Assembly (NCBI GenBank): GCA_022564295.1
Contig: JADFLR010000028.1
Span: forward strand, 1-54,786
DNA: 54,786 nucleotides
Origin: Bacteroidota bacterium
GTDB lineage: Bacteria; Bacteroidota; Ignavibacteria; Ignavibacteriales; Ignavibacteriaceae
Direction: 5' to 3'
Notes under the pieces: model-generated
Told to the model about the DNA's origin: nothing
What the model saw: the letters and a program-made list of their open reading frames with translations, nothing else
Databases searched by the model: none
Program-made: the position numbers and the translations under genes
Shown here: piece after piece, positions 50,833 through 54,786 of the stretch
Layout: every line of letters begins with the position of its first letter
Numbering within the stretch: the first letter of the stretch is position 1

Positions 50833-51251
50833 TGGAACCAATTGAAAAGAAACTAACTGTAAACGCATCAGTTGAAAAGGTTTGGAAAGCTTTGACGGAC
50901 CCGGCTGAAATAGAAAAATGGATGCAAATGCAAACCACCTTTTCTGCAGAAGTTGGAAAGGAATTTACCTTTAAAGCCGAATCCTCTGAAGAGTGGGACG
51001 GTGTATTTTCCTGTAAAGTTAAAGAGCTTGTTGAGAATAAAAAATTGGCTTACACCTGGGATACAGCTTTTATAAATGCAGAAACTTTGGTTGAAATTAA
51101 ACTGGAAGCAAATGGAAACCAAACGGAGCTCACACTAATTCATTCCGGATGGGAAAAACTTGCGTCAAATCAAGAACAAACAAAGAAATCGCACAGCGAC
51201 GGTTGGGACTTAAGATTTGGAGAGAAACTAAAAGAATTAGCAGAGGGATAA
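50832..51251 (+). CDS. SRPBCC (AHSA1-type) domain protein
   Basis: A 139-residue START-like protein: TVNASVEKVWKALTDPAEIEKWM, EVGKEFTFKAE, LAYTWDTAFINAETLVEIKLE and the C-terminal helix HSDGWDLRFGEKLKELAEG. It binds a hydrophobic ligand in a deep cavity; the ligand is unknown. The start codon overlaps the ArsR stop (TAATG), so both are made together. Confidence 0.92.
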   Translation: MEPIEKKLTVNASVEKVWKALTDPAEIEKWMQMQTTFSAEVGKEFTFKAESSEEWDGVFSCKVKELVENKKLAYTWDTAFINAETLVEIKLEANGNQTELTLIHSGWEKLASNQEQTKKSHSDGWDLRFGEKLKELAEG

Positions 51252-51285
51252 TTAACATTATTAACAAACTTCTGGGAGACTAAAA

Positions 51286-51489
51286 ATGGCACAGTATAAA
51301 CTGGGATGCAAAGATATGGGTGGTATGGATTGTGAATTTACTACAACAGGTGAAACAACCGATGAGGTGAAACAAAATTTATATGCTCATGCACAAGAAG
51401 TTCATAAAGATGTGATAGCTTCAATGCCGGAAGATAAGATGAAAGAGATGGATCAGTTGATGGATAAAATTTTGCAGGAGCAAAATTAA
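51286..51489 (+). CDS. DUF1059 small protein
   Basis: A 67-residue protein, DUF1059 by KLGCKDMGGMDCEFTTTGET, with two cysteines (Cys8, Cys16), a short EVKQNLYAHAQEVHKD helix containing a histidine pair, and a C-terminal helix. Possibly metal-binding. It lies 34 bases after the SRPBCC gene, in the same unit, and is followed by a strong terminator. Confidence 0.88.
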   Translation: MAQYKLGCKDMGGMDCEFTTTGETTDEVKQNLYAHAQEVHKDVIASMPEDKMKEMDQLMDKILQEQN

Positions 51490-51500
51490 TTAAACAGCCG

Positions 51501-51526
51501 CCCCTGCTTTATGGCAGGGGTTTTTT
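51501..51526 (+). terminator. Rho-independent terminator of the ArsR unit
   Basis: CCCCTGC (51501-51507) and GCAGGGG (51514-51520) form a perfect stem with a TTTATG loop, followed by TTTTTT. Confidence 0.93.
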
Positions 51527-51744
51527 ATATCCTTTCCGGCTCAATTTTATTTCTTATTCAGCAAAAGATTATAATCAATTTTTTCTTTATAAATAATAAA
51601 GCCCCCACCGAATATGATTATGCAGTCGTTCTAAGCAAAAGTTTATTTAATATTTGTTACTTATTCAATCTTTTACAATATTATGTGTCAACTACTCTAC
51701 ATCTTCATTTTAATCATTCACTAATCACCTTTGAGGAGGGCACA

Positions 51745-52206
51745 ATGAAAACACTAATGAAAAGCACTTTGCTTTTTCTTATTCTTTTCTCTTTTTTAAC
51801 CGGCTTCAGTTTTGCACAGGAATGGACTGATGCACAAAAAGAGGTCTGGGCGGGAGTAGAAACCTATTGGGAAATTAATGAAAGTAATCCATTAGGATTT
51901 CTATCTTACTTTGATGATTCTTATTTAGGTTGGTCTTATAATAATGAAGCGCCCGGAACAAGAGATGACGCTGTTAAATCATTTACTTACTGGACAACCC
52001 AGGGAAAACGCCAGTTCCATACATTAACTCCTGCAAGAATATGGGTAGACGGCAACTTTGCTTTTGTACATTACTACTATTCAGAAGTAACAGAAAACAA
52101 TGATGGCAAACCTTTATCCGAAAATGGGCGATGGACGGATATACTCATGAAAAAGAATGGTAAGTGGATGCTCGTTGGTGACCATGGTGGTGAAATAAAG
52201 AAATAG
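51745..52206 (+). CDS. Exported NTF2-like (SnoaL/DUF4440-type) protein
   Basis: I start it at 51745, where GAGGAGGG stands 7 bases before the ATG and a signal peptide follows (MKTLMKSTLLFLILFSFLTG, cleavage near FAQ 25); the frame extends upstream without sense. The 153-residue protein has an NTF2-like fold (EVWAGVETYWEINESNPLGFLSYFDDSYLGW, RIWVDGNFAFVHYYYSEV, SENGRWTDILMKKNGKWMLVGDHGG). Ligand-binding or scavenging role in the periplasm; substrate unknown. Confidence 0.82.
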   Translation: MKTLMKSTLLFLILFSFLTGFSFAQEWTDAQKEVWAGVETYWEINESNPLGFLSYFDDSYLGWSYNNEAPGTRDDAVKSFTYWTTQGKRQFHTLTPARIWVDGNFAFVHYYYSEVTENNDGKPLSENGRWTDILMKKNGKWMLVGDHGGEIKK

Positions 52207-52234
52207 ATTTTCTGATCTTTAACTTTCCACTTAA

Positions 52235-52257
52235 AGGGCGAAGCAATTCTTCGCCCT
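52235..52257. terminator. Bidirectional terminator between convergent genes
   Basis: AGGGCGAAG (52235-52243) and CTTCGCCCT (52249-52257) pair perfectly, with CAATT loop and TAAATTTTTAT on the plus side. It lies between the stops at 52206 and 52270. Confidence 0.85.
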
Positions 52258-52269
52258 AAATTTTTATCA

Positions 52270-53991
52270 TCAAATACCGTTAACCACATTCGAAGCATAA
52301 ACCAGCCGGTCTCTCGTTAGATCGGATGACCCGTTAAGTTCAAGAAGACTTGTGAAATAATCCTTAGCCATGTTTATCTCTCCAATCTGTTCAGCAGCTA
52401 TACCGCACCCGTAAATCGAGTTAAAACGATTCGGATTGTTTTCAAGAGTTAACCGGTATTGTTCTAAAGCATCTTCGGGCAGACCCATTTCAAGCAGCAG
52501 ATCACCAAGCATTTCCCTAACTGGCAGCAATTGTCCCGGCGTTACAGGGCTCTTTTCTGTTGCAGATTCAAGTTCGGCTGCAAGAAACATATTTTCTTTT
52601 GCTTTTTCCATATCTTTCTCTGCATACATCTGCCATGCTTTTACAACTGTTTTCTGGACTTCCATCTGTCCTATCCAGTATTGGCTGACTCTTGAATCTC
52701 CAAGAACGTGCTGTAAGAGTTCAAGTTTTTCAAATGAAAGTTTTGCAATTTCGGGGTTGCCGCTTCTACCTGCACCGATACCTCTTGCAAAATATACCAG
52801 CGCTTCATACTGGGGATAAATCTCCCACGGAAACTTTGATTGATTATCTATTAAAAGATTTGCTGCATCCGTCCAATGCTGGTATTCAAGAGCCATACGC
52901 CCCTTTATTGCAGCTAGTGCATATGCAGTTGCTGAGGACACCTGGAGTTCTCCGCTCAGGGTATCTATACTTGCTGCAATTTCTTCCACTTTATCATATT
53001 CGGATTTCTGCAGGAATGCATAAACAAGATAATCAAGTGCGTGAAAATACTGCCCCGATATCTGTCCGTTAAAAGGAAATTTCCAGGCTGCTGCTGCTGA
53101 ACGCAAATTCAGGTTTATAGATTCATCCCACTTACCAAGCCGCGTGAATATGTGTGTGGGCATATGTAATGCGTGAGGTATCTCCGGTGCAATCTTATTG
53201 TAGCCTCTTGCTACCCTAAGAGCATCCATTGCAAGAGGGGGAAAATCATAAGCATGAATAGCGTAGTGATATCCGCCCGGGTGGTCCGGAATTTCCTCCA
53301 GCACCTTTTCTGCAATCGCTCCGGCATCCCGCTGCACGCTATACGATTTATCACCCGGTGATACAGTTGCTAATCTTGTCAGCACATGGAACAACCGCGC
53401 TTCTATATCACCCGGAAGCTGCTCGTTTGCCTGCCGCCAGGCATTTTTGTAGGCAGTTAATCTTTCATACTCGGTTTTTTCTTTTCCCTTTTCATAGTAA
53501 GATGCGAGAGCTGTTCCGTAAAGTTTTTCCTTCATAGTGCTCGCAAGATTCAAAGCTGTCTGCGCATGTATCCAGCCCTTTGTCATTTCATCCTCGCTTG
53601 GAACATCGGGCCAGAGAGGATGAATATAAGTCATCGCCTTTCCCCAGTGTCCCCAGAAACAATCCGGATCAATCTCAATCACTTTGTTGAATGTGTACTC
53701 CGCATTTTCAAAAGTCATGTGATGTATAAGGGCTATACCGAAACTTATTAAAGTATCTAATTGCGGACTGCACCCATCTGTGAACTGCACTGTGCCGCAT
53801 AAGATTTCGGGTGTAAGATATACGACCTGGTTATTGCTTGGGCTCTTCTCCTCTGTGCAGGAAAGTATTAAAAAACTTATAATGAATATGAATAAAACCG
53901 ACTTAATAATTTTGGGAGAAGTACGGTTTGATATGAAAAATCTCTTTAAGGGCAGCAGGGCACTATTACTTTTAGAAGTTCCTGGTATCAT
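52270..53991 (-). CDS. Tetratricopeptide-repeat lipoprotein
   Basis: A 573-residue lipoprotein. The lipobox LILSC puts the lipid cysteine at about 45, unusually far in; no ATG is closer, so the start may be at a rare codon around 53900-53870. Helical repeats start at about 75 (ALIHHMTFENAEYTFNKVIEIDPD) and continue to the end (LEQYRLTLENNPNRFNSIYG, EINMAKDYFTSLLEL), with a central region (DHPGGYHYAIHAYDFPPLAMDALRVA, PHALHMPTHIFTRLGKWDESI) containing conserved histidines, as in a group of uncharacterised TPR proteins of Bacteroidota and Proteobacteria. The gene is somewhat richer in G+C than its neighbours. Confidence 0.85.
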   Translation of the reverse strand: MIPGTSKSNSALLPLKRFFISNRTSPKIIKSVLFIFIISFLILSCTEEKSPSNNQVVYLTPEILCGTVQFTDGCSPQLDTLISFGIALIHHMTFENAEYTFNKVIEIDPDCFWGHWGKAMTYIHPLWPDVPSEDEMTKGWIHAQTALNLASTMKEKLYGTALASYYEKGKEKTEYERLTAYKNAWRQANEQLPGDIEARLFHVLTRLATVSPGDKSYSVQRDAGAIAEKVLEEIPDHPGGYHYAIHAYDFPPLAMDALRVARGYNKIAPEIPHALHMPTHIFTRLGKWDESINLNLRSAAAAWKFPFNGQISGQYFHALDYLVYAFLQKSEYDKVEEIAASIDTLSGELQVSSATAYALAAIKGRMALEYQHWTDAANLLIDNQSKFPWEIYPQYEALVYFARGIGAGRSGNPEIAKLSFEKLELLQHVLGDSRVSQYWIGQMEVQKTVVKAWQMYAEKDMEKAKENMFLAAELESATEKSPVTPGQLLPVREMLGDLLLEMGLPEDALEQYRLTLENNPNRFNSIYGCGIAAEQIGEINMAKDYFTSLLELNGSSDLTRDRLVYASNVVNGI

Positions 53992-54344
53992 TTTATTTTT
54001 CCTTTTGTTAATGTTTGTTAATAATTATACTTTCATTTTTATTCGCCCTGTTTTTACTGATTGTGGTATACCGGCTGCTGTTTTTGGGGAGAGGCATATT
54101 GATTTGTTTGAAGAACAGCTATTTCAATATATGATGTAGCGACTAATAATTCAAGCCAGAGCAGGAATTATATAACCGGGATAAATTCGATCATAGTTTC
54201 AATATAAATATCCCTATTGTACTCTCTGCCTATTGAGGAGAGTCAATTGGATTCAGATTTTTTTAGGGTGATTATTTGTTTAAAAAATATTACGTTAAAT
54301 ACGTAACGTAAATTACGTAATCAAATGCCTGATATCAATTACTA
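53992..54344. other. Intergenic region with TTACGTAA-type repeats
   Basis: No gene supported. 54290-54320 contains TTACGTTA, then overlapping TACGTAA/ACGTTA words and the palindrome TTACGTAA (54313-54320), which resemble the GTAAC words of the ArsR operators at 50447-50487. A possible operator for a nearby minus-strand gene. Confidence 0.4.
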
Positions 54345-54485
54345 CTAAATCGTAACTGTCACTCGCACAGAACGATAATTGTTTGTTTGATCATTGTCGC
54401 TAAGTATATCGTCGTCAGAATCAATTAAATCCGGCGGGATAATAATTGCATTTCTACCGCTTTTGATTTTTAATGATAGTCCCAT
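54345..54485 (-). CDS. Small ORF directly behind the monooxygenase-like gene (46 aa)
   Basis: The ATG at 54485 follows the TAG of 54486-54764 with no gap, so terminating ribosomes could restart. It encodes MGLSLKIKSGRNAIIIPPDL followed by an acidic DSDDDILSDNDQ stretch and a strand-like end (YRSVRVTVTI). The composition looks like a genuine small protein, or the end of an older fusion; no family is recognised. Confidence 0.4.
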   Translation of the reverse strand: MGLSLKIKSGRNAIIIPPDLIDSDDDILSDNDQTNNYRSVRVTVTI

Positions 54486-54764
54486 CTATCCGGTAAAATA
54501 TTCTTCCAGGTAATAGATATCCGGCTGCTCCATAACGCCAGCATTACCCATTGCTTCTTTTAATTCCGAACCACCGAAAAAATTCCGCGCATTATCCAGA
54601 CTGTCGTATTCCACAATCGCGAACACATTGTTTGGCTCATCATCCAGATGCAAAATTCGAAAAGACATTTCGCCCCCTGCCTTGCGTTGATCTCTAAATC
54701 CCTCAAAAGCTGACTTCCATGATTCATAGTCTTTAACTTTGTGTCGAATAATAACGGTTGCCAT
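54486..54764 (-). CDS. Antibiotic biosynthesis monooxygenase-like (dimeric alpha/beta barrel) protein
   Basis: A 92-residue protein with the ferredoxin-like pattern of the ABM/cyclase superfamily: VIIRHKVKDYESWKSAFEGF, SFRILHLDDEPNNVFAIVEYDSLDNARNFF and the C-terminal YYLEEYFTG strand. It likely forms a dimer and may be a small monooxygenase or a ligand-binding protein; the substrate is unknown. GAGG lies upstream of the ATG. It is the last gene in the window. Confidence 0.78.
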   Translation of the reverse strand: MATVIIRHKVKDYESWKSAFEGFRDQRKAGGEMSFRILHLDDEPNNVFAIVEYDSLDNARNFFGGSELKEAMGNAGVMEQPDIYYLEEYFTG

Positions 54765-54786
54765 TTGTAAGCCTCATTTATAAAAT

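Noticed and set aside
53780-54139. 119-codon plus-strand frame overlapping the TPR lipoprotein start
   Set aside because: Half of it is antisense to a strong gene, it lacks a ribosome site, and its product has no coherent fold or signal.
1-54786. CRISPR arrays, rRNA or tRNA genes
   Set aside because: No regularly spaced short repeats, and no recognisable rRNA or tRNA sequence was noticed on reading; a covariance-model search would settle this for tRNAs.

Overview
The window is AT-rich bacterial chromosome. Two secreted proteins (11014-12270 and 25166-25798) end in a type IX secretion sorting domain with the NYPNPFNP signature, and lipoproteins, beta-barrels and kelch/cupredoxin proteins are common. 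This points to the Ignavibacteria or a related Bacteroidota/Chlorobi-group lineage; that is an inference from protein style. I saw no rRNA, tRNA or CRISPR array.

Layout. 1-10957 is an accessory, oxidoreductase-rich stretch: two quinone-reductase-like MDR enzymes, DoxX, a VOC protein, a GC-richer thiolase, DinB, an AraC regulator divergent from an exported protein, a PAS/sigma-54 activator next to a possible sigma-54 promoter, and an AhpD-like protein. It is full of broken genes (SDR, RidA) and duplicated gene ends. 11014-15975 holds a kelch protein, an active/inactive M16 peptidase pair (the inactive partner carries an in-frame palindromic repeat) and an outer-membrane protein. 16085-17076 has a winged-helix protein and a 44-residue protein. 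17492-26908 has a GT39-type glycosyltransferase, PEGA lipoprotein, aldo/keto reductase, exported Pcm coupled to a membrane spermidine-synthase-like protein, a cupredoxin and an acyl-ACP desaturase.

The most striking object is 27487-30937: a complete transposon with 24-bp terminal inverted repeats (22/24 matching) and a perfect 8-bp target duplication (CTAAGTTT). It encodes an IS1-type transposase, a separate zinc-ribbon protein, a Panacea (DUF4065) antitoxin with a small putative toxin, and a winged-helix protein with a paralogue elsewhere in the window.

31172-44107 is mostly cell envelope: lipoproteins, a DUF1684 protein, and a five-gene envelope cluster (barrel, lipoprotein with no ATG/GTG/TTG start, Cys-rich exported protein, exported unknown, YjbH-like barrel) bracketed by two copies of a ~105-bp hairpin repeat; then an esterase, an MFS transporter, a class III cyclase and a coiled-coil membrane protein with a lipoprotein. 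44273-50278 has a ParA-like ATPase and two two-component systems. The second (48046-50278) is preceded by a tandem GTGAT-N6-GTGAT element also found upstream of the cupredoxin. 50440-51489 is an ArsR/SRPBCC/DUF1059 unit with a clear promoter overlapped by two palindromic operators. The right end carries an NTF2-like protein, a TPR lipoprotein and a small monooxygenase-like protein with a tiny downstream ORF.

A recurring theme is duplication of gene ends only (DoxX 3' end, MDR 3' end joined to AhpD 5' end, OMP 3' end, M16 5' end, GT39 3' end), which suggests repeated local duplication followed by deletion and decay.
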